Assembly (NCBI GenBank): GCA_027490195.1
Contig: JAIXYN010000009.1
Span: 1 to 64,000 of the forward strand
Length of the DNA stretch: 64,000 nucleotides
Reading direction: 5' to 3'
Origin: Verrucomicrobiaceae bacterium
GTDB taxonomy: Bacteria > Verrucomicrobiota > Verrucomicrobiia > Verrucomicrobiales > Verrucomicrobiaceae
Below are positions 1 through 7,833 of this stretch, in pieces. Each line of letters opens with the position of its first letter. The stretch's first letter is position 1. The notes under the pieces were generated by a model that saw only the letters and a list, made by a program, of their open reading frames with translations, was not told the DNA's origin and ran no database searches. The position numbers and the translations under genes were made by a program.

Positions 1-1406
1 ACGGTGAAGGATGCGGCGTTAGTCGCACCGAATCTCACGGCGGAAGCTGCCGTCAAATTCGTACCGGTGATGACCACGGAGGTGCCGCCTGCCGTCGGGC
101 CGCTGGTGGTGGCGAGGGACGTGACGGTCGGAGCGGCAACATAAGTGAACTGATCCCCTGGAGTGGTGGCGCTGGTGCCGCCGGGGGTGGTGACGGTGAC
201 ATCGACCGTGCCCGCGCTACCCGCTGGAGAGACTGCGGTGATCTGGGTGGCGGAGTTGAAGGTGAAGCTGGCGGCGTTGGTGGCACCGAACATCACGGCT
301 GTCACGCCGGTGAAATCCGTACCGGTGATGACCACGGAGGTGCCGCCTGCGGTCGGGCCGCTGGTGGTGGCGAGGGAGGTGACGGTGGGCGCCGGTGCCA
401 GGGTGGTGAAGGTGGAGACGGGGCTGTAGGAGGTGCCGACGCTGTTGGTAGCATAGGCCTTGTAGGAGTAGCCGCTGTTGGGGGTGAGGCTGCTGACAGG
501 GACGGTGAAGATGCCGGTGGTGCCAGGGGTGGTGGCTTTGACCACGCCGGAGCCGTTGATGAGGGGATTGCCGTTGGTCGTGGTGAGCGAGTAAACCACG
601 CCGCGCTCGGTGATTGCAGCACCGCCGTCGCTGGTGGCATTGCCCCCCAGGGTGGCGGTGGTGGCTGCGATGCTGGCCGAGGTGGGTGTGGTGACGGTGG
701 GTGCGACGGCAGGTGTGACGGCGGTGGCAATGGTGATGTTGACCAAGGCGACCCCGCCGGCCCCGGTGGTCGGTCCGGTGATGCGCACTTCGTCGATGTT
801 TTGAAACCCAGTGATTGCAGACACATCCCAGGTTACTTCATTACCAGGGCCAAAGGTCGTGACGGTCAGCGTACTCGTGGCTCCAGAGACGGCGGAGCCA
901 GCGCTGTACCCCGTCAAGGTCAGCGCGGTAGCATAGTTCGCGACGGTGGCGCGGAAGCGAAAACTATTGAGCTTGAATTTGCTGCTGTCATCCGAGCCAA
1001 AGCCCAGATAAATAGGACCTCCTGAATTCACCAGAAGATTTACCGCAGTGCCAGCCTGTGAAATGCTGACGTTCGTACCAGAAACCGCCCTGAAGGTGAA
1101 ACCCAGATAATTCACCGAGCGTGGAGAAGATTGATTTCCAACAGTGGTGAACCCACCGCTGGCTGGAAAGCTGGTGGTGCCAGTCGTCGGTGCGGCCAGG
1201 GCTAGGTGTGGCGCACTGAGGAAGATGCCCATGAACCCAACGAAGCAGGCAAGCACTGGCTTGGCACTGAGGGCTGCCTGTTGAAATGGTTTGCATAGGA
1301 CGCTGTGAAATGCACTCCAATTCACTAGTCTCTTGGCACCAAAGCTTTCCAGCCTGTTTTTAAGGATTGGAAAGGAAATTGAGTGGTGACTATTTGGCTG
1401 TTTCAT
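1..1406 (-). CDS. Secreted protein with FN3-like and TIG/IPT repeats (3' end outside window)
   Basis: The frame is open from an ATG at 1406 to the left edge (468 codons) with no stop, so the C-terminus is missing. The start gives a long basic N-region followed by a hydrophobic segment at about residues 44-66 ending near ALAA, which I read as an export signal. Residues about 70-220 are a beta-rich, Ser/Thr/Gly-rich stretch that I do not recognise. Residues about 230-330 form an FN3-like module (GGNATSDGG and ERGVVYS motifs). At least two TIG/IPT modules follow, at about 332-415 and 419-468, each with the motif TSGPTAGGTSVVITGT. TIG modules are known from cell-surface and adhesive proteins, so a surface or adhesin role is inferred. 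No Shine-Dalgarno is evident, and the upstream sequence is AT-rich. Confidence 0.85.
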   Translation of the reverse strand, partial: MKQPNSHHSISFPILKNRLESFGAKRLVNWSAFHSVLCKPFQQAALSAKPVLACFVGFMGIFLSAPHLALAAPTTGTTSFPASGGFTTVGNQSSPRSVNYLGFTFRAVSGTNVSISQAGTAVNLLVNSGGPIYLGFGSDDSSKFKLNSFRFRATVANYATALTLTGYSAGSAVSGATSTLTVTTFGPGNEVTWDVSAITGFQNIDEVRITGPTTGAGGVALVNITIATAVTPAVAPTVTTPTSASIAATTATLGGNATSDGGAAITERGVVYSLTTTNGNPLINGSGVVKATTPGTTGIFTVPVSSLTPNSGYSYKAYATNSVGTSYSPVSTFTTLAPAPTVTSLATTSGPTAGGTSVVITGTDFTGVTAVMFGATNAASFTFNSATQITAVSPAGSAGTVDVTVTTPGGTSATTPGDQFTYVAAPTVTSLATTSGPTAGGTSVVITGTNLTAASAVRFGATNAASFT

Positions 1407-1986
1407 GAAAAAAGTAGAAAGAAAAATAGAGTATCTATTTGATAAATATCGTAGAATGCCGCTAAACTCCTAGAAGAAAAAAAATTCAGATTTCGTCGTT
1501 CATTTATTTTCTTCAACCTAATTTTGGTTGCAAATCAGCTCGTTTTGTAACATTTTATTAGTTAATTGAATGAAATTGGGGTGTCGGATCCGATGGTGAC
1601 GCCCACTTTTTGTGTGCTGCAAGAAGCCGTAACACGGGTCATGGTGACGAACGATCAAAGGTGCCGCTGGTGATGGTGGTCAGGCTGCTGCTGAAGAAGT
1701 TCGTATCGCTTTGGACCCACTCTCAAAAACCTTGTCCGATTGCCCGGACGGCAGAGTGGGCCCCTTTGGCTGCGTTGGTCGTTGGCCTGTTATTGATCAA
1801 TTGCAGGCGGCTCTCCCGCCTTGCCACTGGGGCCGCTGCGCTCGCTGGTTCCATAGGACCCTCTTTTCGAGAACTGGCCCAAGCCCTGGGGGTGGCCTGA
1901 ATTTCCGTTTGTACCGCGTGTTGATTCGCCGCGGGCGGTTCCTGGTGGGTGCGGGTTCTTCCGTTTGGCCGCGCTGAGGCGGAAGA
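1407..1986. other. Intergenic region between TIG protein gene and tRNA-Val
   Basis: Bases 1407-1590 are markedly AT-rich and probably hold the promoter of the leftward TIG-protein gene, but I could not settle on one -35/-10 pair. Bases 1600-1980 are GC-rich. Open frames of up to 96 codons exist there, yet none shows recognisable protein character or a ribosome binding site, so no gene is called. Confidence 0.5.
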
Positions 1987-2061
1987 TGGTGCGCGGAGAG
2001 GGATTCGAACCCCCGACCAACTCGGTGTAAACGAGCCGCTCTACCACTGAGCTATCCACGC
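1987..2061 (-). tRNA. tRNA-Val (anticodon UAC)
   Basis: On the minus strand a full cloverleaf can be folded. The 7-bp acceptor stem begins GCGTGGA at 2061 and pairs with TCCGCGC. There is a D-arm starting TAGCTCAGTGG, an anticodon arm with loop TTTACAC (anticodon TAC, read UAC, valine), and a T-arm with loop TTCGAAT. Discriminator base A and an encoded CCA (complement of 1987-1989) follow. The gene stands alone. Confidence 0.95.
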
Positions 2062-2498
2062 GCTGGTGAAGCAGGCATGTTTGCAGGCAATGAGGCCTTT
2101 CGCAAGCGGGCTGTTGCGATCAGGATTGATTTGGTGAAAATGGGGGATGAAGACTGCCCTTCTGACTGCCGCTTTTCATTTGGGCGAAAGTGGCTGCTGC
2201 TGTCGCAGGGGGGAGGGGGAGGTGCTGTGGGCAAAGAGCTGAATCTGCTCTGGCAGCATGGGGAGACGGGGGGCGCGGCTGCCTGCTGAACTGGCGAAGA
2301 TGACGGCGGCGCTGATCGACAGACAGGAGTGCTGAGGCTTGGTGAGAAAGGCGAAGCCAATCTATCGTACTTCGATCTGCGGTGTGTAGGGGAGATGAGG
2401 GGATTGCGGTGGCGCTGGTCGACAGACAAGAGTGTCTGTCGTAGTGCCGGAGTTGAGGTGGAGGGTGGCAGCGGGGTGCAAGCAGCTACCTATCACAG
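2062..2498. other. Repeat-bearing intergenic region
   Basis: No convincing gene is seen here. The region holds two diverged copies of a dispersed palindromic unit. One is truncated (core 2316-2331) and one is complete (2420-2441). A similar pre-core segment, roughly GCGGTGGCGCTG, precedes each, so the unit is longer than the palindrome itself. A third copy lies at 3828-3849. Confidence 0.5.
2420..2441. repeat. Dispersed palindromic repeat, copy 1 (9-bp stem, AAGA loop)
   Basis: CGACAGACA and its perfect complement TGTCTGTCG flank a 4-base loop AAGA. Together with the copy at 3828-3849 and a half copy at 2316-2331 it makes a REP-like intergenic family. The loop differs between copies while the stem is conserved, which suggests the hairpin itself is maintained. 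Confidence 0.75.
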
Positions 2499-2846
2499 CT
2501 ATTTGTTTCCATGATCTGTGGCCGAGGGTGTGGACAGAAGGAGTACGATGTGGGTCACAAAATCGGGGCCGAAGACTGGATTGTGAAAATTGATTTGCAC
2601 CTGCATTCCGGCGCGGAGGGCCCCAGGCGAGGTGTCGGCAGTGCCGTGCCAGAATTTCGCGCTGCGGGCATAGACGAAGCGGCGGATTTCTTTGCCCCGG
2701 CCTTGCTCGAAAGTGACGGAGTGGGTGGAGTGATCGACGCTGGTGACCATGCCTGTCATGGTGATGCCGTTTGGCCGCATGGCGGAAGCGGTGATGGGGA
2801 TTTGGCATGCGGCGAGAAGGAGGAGTGCGAGACGAAGGTGTTTCAT
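2499..2846 (-). CDS. Small predicted lipoprotein of unknown function
   Basis: The start at 2846 gives a 115-residue protein with a classical lipoprotein signal: MKHLR followed by a Leu/Ala stretch and the lipobox LAAC, lipidation expected at Cys14. An upstream in-frame start 30 codons earlier would bury the signal peptide and is rejected. The mature part is short and beta-rich (GMVTSVDHSTHSVTFEQ, then RRFVYARSAKFW), which resembles small OB-like secreted domains, but I do not recognise a family. It is downstream of, and on the same strand as, the small membrane protein at 2981-3487. Confidence 0.65.
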   Translation of the reverse strand: MKHLRLALLLLAACQIPITASAMRPNGITMTGMVTSVDHSTHSVTFEQGRGKEIRRFVYARSAKFWHGTADTSPGALRAGMQVQINFHNPVFGPDFVTHIVLLLSTPSATDHGNK

Positions 2847-2980
2847 GTGGATGATGGTTTGAGGGTGTGCGGAAGGCTGCGGGGTGTTTTCCTTCCGGGT
2901 TTCTGCCCGAGAGGCGTGGCCAGGGGCGCGACCCACCGCGGGCGGATGGCGTCACGGGGGGAAGGGTCAGTGCCTTGTCT

Positions 2981-3487
2981 TCAACACTGGAGCAGGGTCT
3001 TGCCTGCCTGCAGTTGTAGTCCCGGGGACCAGGCCGGGGCCTGTGCACGGGGAACGCTGAGCGCGCGCCTTGGTGGGGCGGGTGGCTTTGCGAGCACGTA
3101 GTGCATGGCGGCGGCAGGGATGGTCGTGGCGACGGAGAGTACATCGCGCTCTGTGGGACGGCCGAGATCTGCGATGGACTGGAAGGCGAGGATGTGGTCG
3201 GACCTCTGGGAGGTGGGCGCTTGAGCGAAGACCATCATCAGCGTGGTCAGGGGGCTGTGCACATGTAGGCCCTGCGACGCATCCATGCCCTCGTGGGTGA
3301 GAACGACGCGCACTTCGCCCTCGGAGGAATTGCCGACTTTGACGTGATGGCAGCGATCCAAGCTGGCGGCTAGGAGTGTCAAAGCAGGGGCAAGCCCATT
3401 CGAGGAGAGCAACCAGCCCAGCAGTAACAGGACGTTCACCATCCGTGTCAGCGGGGATGAGGTGTGTCCGTTGCGTGGGGCGGTCAT
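2981..3487 (-). CDS. Small membrane-anchored hypothetical protein
   Basis: An ATG at 3487 gives 168 residues with one strongly hydrophobic segment at about residues 16-41 (VNVLLLLGWLL and onward) and a soluble remainder ending Pro/Ala-rich. A longer frame opens upstream, but the extra 84 residues are Pro/Arg-rich and lie in repeat-containing DNA, so I prefer the internal start. No family is recognised. The Cys-His-His near residue 46 and the several His/Met could bind metal, but this is speculative. It precedes the lipoprotein gene at 2499-2846 by 134 bases, so the two may be co-transcribed. Confidence 0.5.
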   Translation of the reverse strand: MTAPRNGHTSSPLTRMVNVLLLLGWLLSSNGLAPALTLLAASLDRCHHVKVGNSSEGEVRVVLTHEGMDASQGLHVHSPLTTLMMVFAQAPTSQRSDHILAFQSIADLGRPTERDVLSVATTIPAAAMHYVLAKPPAPPRRALSVPRAQAPAWSPGLQLQAGKTLLQC

Positions 3488-3827
3488 GGGATGATGGGGA
3501 AAGTTAAAGCAGCGTACGAGCGGTGCCAGCGTAAAAGATGTGCGGTGTTTGCGCTGCGGGAGGTGAATCTGCCGGCAGGGCTTCCTGAAAATAGGTCGGA
3601 TAGGGCCAGTAGGACCTATGGGGCTGATGATGGGGGCGCTGGGCGGTGCGGAGGCGCGAGGGATCGGGACGACCCCTCTCCTCCAGAGAACTGACGCGTT
3701 GGCAAAGCGACTGAGGAGCATCACGCTTGATGGCTGCAAACGCGGCTTGGCCTCTTTTTCAACTGCGCGTGATAGGAGCTGATTGCAGCGGGTTTGCGAG
3801 GGCGAAGGAGATTGCGGTGACGCTGAT

Positions 3828-3849
3828 CGACAGACAGGAGTGTCTGTCG
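3828..3849. repeat. Dispersed palindromic repeat, copy 2 (9-bp stem, GGAG loop)
   Basis: Same stem as the copy at 2420-2441 (CGACAGACA/TGTCTGTCG) with loop GGAG. The preceding 12-15 bases (GCGGTGACGCTGAT) also match the other copies, showing that a larger unit moved or was duplicated. Confidence 0.75.
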
Positions 3850-3938
3850 CACCTGCAGCCAGCCGGAAGGCTGGCAGAGGTGGCTGAAGTTGTTTTTGAG
3901 TGTTTGAAAAGCGTGGTGGGCATTGGGGGCCGTGGGCT

Positions 3939-3958
3939 CATCTCGCGGGTGCGAGATG
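3939..3958 (-). terminator. Hairpin downstream of the TIM-barrel gene
   Basis: CATCTCGC and GCGAGATG form a perfect 8-bp stem around a 4-base loop, beginning 20 bases past the stop of the gene at 3978-5027. No T-run follows on the minus strand, so it is not a canonical intrinsic terminator. It may stabilise the 3' end or be another dispersed repeat. Confidence 0.35.
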
Positions 3959-3977
3959 GCTATTTTCCAAACACCAC

Positions 3978-5027
3978 TCACGCGTTGGCGCGGAGCCAGG
4001 TGAAGCTGCGTTCGGCTTCGCCTTTTTGGTAGGCGATTTCGGCGTCTTTTTTGGCGGGGCCGTCAGGGGCTTTGAAGGTGTCGATTTTTTTGCCGCGTTT
4101 GGCCATGTCGAGCCAGGCTTTGAACATGGGGGTGTCGCGGTGGTTGGGGAAGATGTTCCAGAACTCGTCTTTCTTCCAGGAAAAGGGGCGGGCGAAGCCG
4201 GAGATGGTTTCGACTTGCAGAGGGACACCGGGGGCGAGTTCGGCGAAGCGTTTGGCGTAGGCTTTGTAGTCAACGAGGCCTTCACCGACGGCGGTCCATT
4301 GGACGACGGCGCCGTTTTCGTCTTCCCAGAGCATGCTGTCGCGGACGCTGCTGCAGATGGTGAGCGGGCCGAGGATTTCGAGGTGGAGCATGGGCTCTTC
4401 GAGGGCCCAGACGGCGTTGCCGGGGTCGATGTTGGCGCCGACGTAGCCTTTGCCGGCGGCTTCAATGAGGGCTTTGAGTTCGTGTGACTGCATGTCGCCG
4501 GCGTGATTTTCGACGGCGATTTTGATGCCTTCGCCTTCGGCTTTGGACTGGCAGGCTTTGATGGTTTTGACGATTTCCTCGATGTGCTTCTGGATGCCGC
4601 CATCGCTGCTGCGGTCTTTTTGGTTGCCGAGGTAGCAGCGTGCGACGGGTGAGCCGAGGGTCTTGGCGATGCGGATGGTCAGTTTGAGGTGCTCTTCGGG
4701 CGTGCCGTAGATGTCCTTCCAGGTGTTGGAGGTTTTGCAGACGCTGCCGGTGCCGACGTAGAGTTTCAGTCCGGCGCGATCGGCCTGTTCTTTGAGGCTT
4801 TTGAGGTAGGCTTCTTCGAAGTTCTCGAACACATGCAGTTCAGAGATAAACATGGTGTCGAGCTTCAAGAAGGCAGCGTAGTCGATGAACTGCGCGGCTT
4901 TCCAGCCGGTGGCGCGGACGGCGAAGTGATCGAGGCCGAGGGCGAGCTTGGAGCTGGTGGCAGCCTGGGAGAGGGAGGCGGCAGCGGTGGCGGCGATGGA
5001 TTGCGCGAGGAAGGAGCGGCGGTTCAT
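3978..5027 (-). CDS. Tat-exported xylose-isomerase-like TIM barrel protein
   Basis: This 349-residue protein begins with a twin-arginine signal (MNRRSFLAQS, then an Ala/Ser-rich segment to about residue 23). The rest is a sugar phosphate isomerase/epimerase-like TIM barrel (AP endonuclease 2 / xylose isomerase superfamily). Visible motifs include KIAVENHAGD, VGANIDPGN and PLQVETISGF, which match the metal-binding acidic and His positions of that fold. Exported members are frequent in planctomycetes and verrucomicrobia and are thought to act on sugars or inositols in the periplasm. The exact substrate cannot be read from the sequence. The gene stands alone. Confidence 0.85.
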   Translation of the reverse strand: MNRRSFLAQSIAATAAASLSQAATSSKLALGLDHFAVRATGWKAAQFIDYAAFLKLDTMFISELHVFENFEEAYLKSLKEQADRAGLKLYVGTGSVCKTSNTWKDIYGTPEEHLKLTIRIAKTLGSPVARCYLGNQKDRSSDGGIQKHIEEIVKTIKACQSKAEGEGIKIAVENHAGDMQSHELKALIEAAGKGYVGANIDPGNAVWALEEPMLHLEILGPLTICSSVRDSMLWEDENGAVVQWTAVGEGLVDYKAYAKRFAELAPGVPLQVETISGFARPFSWKKDEFWNIFPNHRDTPMFKAWLDMAKRGKKIDTFKAPDGPAKKDAEIAYQKGEAERSFTWLRANA

Positions 5028-5281
5028 ATGGCGGATGCTAGCGGAGGCGTGAGGGCTGTCGATAGAGAATCGTGGAGGGTAGTTGCGTTTGTCCGGAACC
5101 GGCTGAAGCCGGACTACAATACCAAGAGGCAGAGCCCGGAACGGGCTACGATCCCGAACTACGAACGGAGAGGCTGGCGCAGGAGCGGAGGTGGCTTGTA
5201 ACTTGAGACTTTAAACTTGAAACTCGGCGCTTTGATCGAGGACGAGTTCGAGTAGGAGGACGATCCTGTTCTCGCGAGGCT
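5028..5281. other. Intergenic region with composite short repeats
   Basis: No gene is seen. The region contains a CCGGCT-GA-AGCCGG hairpin at 5099-5112, a nearby AACGGGCT-type motif, a low-complexity AACTTGAGACTTTAAACTTG segment near 5200, and a GAGGACGAG-type stretch near 5235. The patchwork resembles relics of several dispersed repeats. Confidence 0.45.
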
Positions 5282-5896
5282 TTAGCGGATGATGAGTTTT
5301 ACGGCACCCTGGCCCTGGCGGTCGTCGGAGGAGGAGACGAGGATTTGGGCGAGGTGATGGCCGGTGCGCCAGGGGGCACCGTTGATGGGCTTGACCTGGA
5401 GGAGGTAGGCCCCGGTGCCGACATTGCGGAAGGAGGTGATGTTGTTGCTGAAGGGGGCCTGCTGGCCGGGCACTTCGAAGTACTCCATCAGGGTGAAGTG
5501 ATCTTTGGTCAGATCTGTGACGGGCCAGCCGCTGCTGCTGACGAGCACGAGGATGTTGGCGGGATGGGAGTTGCCATTGGCGGCGGCACCTGCCGAGGAC
5601 TGGGCGGCAATGGTGAGCGCGGATGTGCCACTTGTGCCGGTTTTCATGACGACTTTGGCGGTGGGCGCAGGGGCTTGGACGGCTGACCTCGGGGCCGGTG
5701 CTTCAAAGACAGGCTTCAAGATGGGTGCGGGCTCGGTCTTTTTGACGGGGGGCGCAGGCGCTGGCTTGGCTGCTGCCTTGGGTTTCACCTCGGCTGCTTT
5801 CTTCACCGGCAGCGGCTTCTTTTTGGTCACGGCTGGCTTTTTGGACGCTGCTGGCTTTTTAGCAGGTGCCTTCTTGGGAGCAGGTTTTTTGGCCAT
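5282..5896 (-). CDS. Lys/Ala/Pro-rich protein with C-terminal beta domain
   Basis: The 204-residue protein has two parts. Residues 1-75 are a highly basic, low-complexity tail of KKPA/APKK repeats, like histone-H1-type or ribosome-associated tails. Residues about 105-204 form an ordered beta-sandwich-like domain (ILVLVSSSGWPVTDLTKDHF, GAYLLQVKP, VKLIIR). No signal peptide is visible, so a cytoplasmic, possibly nucleic-acid- or polyanion-binding role is inferred from charge alone. The C-terminal part is not assigned to a family. The start ATG at 5896 is the only reasonable one. Confidence 0.7.
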   Translation of the reverse strand: MAKKPAPKKAPAKKPAASKKPAVTKKKPLPVKKAAEVKPKAAAKPAPAPPVKKTEPAPILKPVFEAPAPRSAVQAPAPTAKVVMKTGTSGTSALTIAAQSSAGAAANGNSHPANILVLVSSSGWPVTDLTKDHFTLMEYFEVPGQQAPFSNNITSFRNVGTGAYLLQVKPINGAPWRTGHHLAQILVSSSDDRQGQGAVKLIIR

Positions 5897-6152
5897 AGTC
5901 GATTGTGAGTCAGAATTGTTTCGATTTGCGCGAGGCTAGCAATACTTTCGGCCTTCTGTCGAGATTCCTCTTGGGATGAAGGGTAAATATTAAGATGTCG
6001 AAAAAAGTGACAGACGGTTTTGAAGGCCTGTTGTTGTGAAAGGGTGAGTCGCTGCCATTTTCGGTTTGAGGGTAACTCTAAAACCTCTAGTTGATCGAAT
6101 GAACAGTATTCTCGTCATTCTATGAAAAGATGAAAATTCTGAAAATAGACGA

Positions 6153-6181
6153 TTGCCAAGAATATGGTCTCTCGATTATAA
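6153..6181 (+). promoter_or_regulatory. Candidate sigma-70 promoter of the dcw operon
   Basis: TTGCCA (6153-6158) is separated by 17 bases from TTATAA (6176-6181) within the AT-rich 5897-6259 spacer. Transcription would start near 6188, leaving a leader of about 70 bases before the ATG at 6260. It is the best promoter-like pair in the spacer ahead of rsmH. No mraZ gene or other feature is seen in this spacer. Confidence 0.45.
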
Positions 6182-6259
6182 GGATTAGTTAGAATTTTAG
6201 ATTTACGGCCTTTCTGTCACGCTTCGAATACTCGACAGCACTGCAATTCCGTTTCTTTG

Positions 6260-7450
6260 ATGAACGCGCTCTCAACAATAGGTTTCCCTTTGTCGCGACT
6301 CTCTCCTCGGCCCGTCCGACGCGAGGGGTCGTTCGTGTGGAAATGGTTTGCTGGGATTTCCAGACTGATTGAATTTTCTCAAGTGGGAAGCTGGGCGTGG
6401 TTTGGTGCTGCCGATGCCATGGATGACCTGATGCCGTGGGGGCGTGGCAATTTGGTGACACGTCAAGGCGCTGGGGGAGGGGGGGACGCTCCAGAACCGA
6501 CTCCATCCGAAGCCGCTGTGAGAAACTTGCCCTTTTATCATGCACCGGTGCTGCTGGCGGAGGTTGTCGAAATGCTGCAGCCTGCTCCGGGCAAGCTTTT
6601 TTTCGATGGGACTCTGGGTGGTGGCGGACATTCCGAGGCGCTGCTGCAACATGGTGCGCGGGTCGTGGCAATGGATCAGGATCCAAATGCGCTGAAACAC
6701 GCCACGGAACGGCTGAAGCCTTATGCGGCGCAGTTTTGTGCCTTGCGCGGCAACTTCCGCAACTTTCCACAGATCGTGGATGAGACCGGGGTTTCCGGTT
6801 TTGACGGGATGCTGGTGGATATTGGGGTGTCGAGCCATCAGCTGGATGATGCGGCTCGTGGATTTTCTTTCATGAGAGACGGCCCGCTGGATCTGCGCAT
6901 GGACACCGAATCATCGCGCACCGCTGCGGACTTGGTGAACACGGAGGATGAGGCGGAACTGATGCGCATCTTCTTTGAGTATGGCGAGGAGCCGAACGCC
7001 CGCCGCATTGCACGTGCCATCGTGAAAGCACGCATGACGGGGCCGATCCGCACGACCTTCCAACTGGCCGACATTGTTTCGGTGGCAGCGCCGAAGCGCA
7101 GCAAACGTCATCCGGCGACGCTGGTGTTTCAGGCATTGAGGATCGCGGTGAATGATGAGCTGGCCGCGCTGCACGATTTTCTTGCTGCTGCGCCACGATG
7201 GCTGAAGCCCGGCGGCAGGCTGGCTGTGATTTCCTTTCACTCGCTGGAAGACCGCATCGTCAAACAAACGCTGCAGCACCTGGCGGCGCCAACCATTGAC
7301 CGCCCTGAATGGCCTGAGGCGCGGAAAAATCCGGACTGCGTGCTGAAACTCATCACGCGCAAGCCGATTCAGGCTACGCCCCAAGAGATCGAACTGAACC
7401 CACGTTCGCGCAGCGCGGTGCTGCGCGTCGCCGAACGACTCCACGCATGA
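6260..7450 (+). CDS. rsmH: 16S rRNA (cytosine(1402)-N(4))-methyltransferase
   Basis: RsmH (MraW) uses S-adenosylmethionine to N4-methylate C1402 of 16S rRNA. Homology begins only around residue 90 (NLPFYHAPVLLAEVVEML) and continues with the SAM motif FDGTLGGGGHSEALL, the segment VDIGVSSHQLDDAARGFSF, and the C-terminal AVISFHSLEDRIVK. The core is about 306 residues, the normal length. From the first ATG (6260) there is an extra leader of about 88 residues, so translation may truly begin at an internal ATG near 6419 or a GTG near 6519. No Shine-Dalgarno decides this. It is the first gene of the dcw operon, as in many bacteria but without mraZ, and its stop overlaps the next ATG by 4 bases. Confidence 0.93.
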   Translation: MNALSTIGFPLSRLSPRPVRREGSFVWKWFAGISRLIEFSQVGSWAWFGAADAMDDLMPWGRGNLVTRQGAGGGGDAPEPTPSEAAVRNLPFYHAPVLLAEVVEMLQPAPGKLFFDGTLGGGGHSEALLQHGARVVAMDQDPNALKHATERLKPYAAQFCALRGNFRNFPQIVDETGVSGFDGMLVDIGVSSHQLDDAARGFSFMRDGPLDLRMDTESSRTAADLVNTEDEAELMRIFFEYGEEPNARRIARAIVKARMTGPIRTTFQLADIVSVAAPKRSKRHPATLVFQALRIAVNDELAALHDFLAAAPRWLKPGGRLAVISFHSLEDRIVKQTLQHLAAPTIDRPEWPEARKNPDCVLKLITRKPIQATPQEIELNPRSRSAVLRVAERLHA

Positions 7451-7833
7451 AACCACGCCCGCGCAATCGCTACCGCAACAGCCTCGGCCTATCCACGATC
7501 ACGGCGATCTTGATTGTCGTGGCTTCGTTGGCGCTGGTGGGCCTGGGGATCGTGGTGAGCAAGAACCGGGTGCGTGCGATCGGAGAGGACCAGCGTAAGG
7601 TGGAAGCTGAAATGCGGCTGCTGAATGCGGAGATTCTGGCCATGAACAACCGCATTGAAACGATGCTGACGCGCGACCGCGTGCAGCCGCGCCTCACCAA
7701 TGCGGGCACCCTGCTGCGTCCGATCACGAAGCATGGAATTCTTCTTCTCAAACCCCTGCCTGAAGCGCCGGCGAAAGCCGCTGCAACGGCTGCGGATCCG
7801 TCTGTTGCCCAAATCATGTCCAAGGCCCCGTGA
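7447..7833 (+). CDS. ftsL: FtsL-like cell division protein
   Basis: This 128-residue protein is assigned by position and architecture, since FtsL sequences diverge quickly. It has a short basic N-terminus (PRPRNRYRN), one membrane helix at about residues 17-38, then a heptad-like coiled coil (residues about 40-75, VRAIGEDQRKVEAEMRLL) and a low-complexity tail. FtsL bridges FtsB/FtsQ and helps activate FtsW/FtsI at the septum. It lies between rsmH and ftsI, the standard slot, and overlaps both neighbours by 4 bases (ATGA and GTGA), which indicates translational coupling. Confidence 0.75.
   Translation: MKPRPRNRYRNSLGLSTITAILIVVASLALVGLGIVVSKNRVRAIGEDQRKVEAEMRLLNAEILAMNNRIETMLTRDRVQPRLTNAGTLLRPITKHGILLLKPLPEAPAKAAATAADPSVAQIMSKAP

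Larger units (their letters stand above)
3488..3977. other. Intergenic region with palindromic repeats
   Basis: No gene is supported. The region contains the complete palindromic repeat at 3828-3849, a short CCAGCC/GGCTGG hairpin just after it, and an 8-bp hairpin at 3939-3958 close to the end of the neighbouring leftward gene. Confidence 0.5.

Noticed and set aside
1610-1977. Two overlapping open frames between the TIG gene and tRNA-Val
   Set aside because: They have no ribosome binding site, no family and no codon bias, and are judged chance frames in GC-rich DNA.
3939-3958. Intrinsic terminator with poly-U after the TIM-barrel gene
   Set aside because: The stem is perfect but no T-run follows on either strand, so only a low-confidence terminator is listed.
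3721-3981. 86-codon minus-strand frame containing the palindromic repeat
   Set aside because: The frame is generated by the repeat, since the same peptide appears in the frame over the copy at 2316-2441.
5897-6259. mraZ or another gene ahead of rsmH
   Set aside because: The spacer is AT-rich with no frame of useful length and contains only the candidate promoter.
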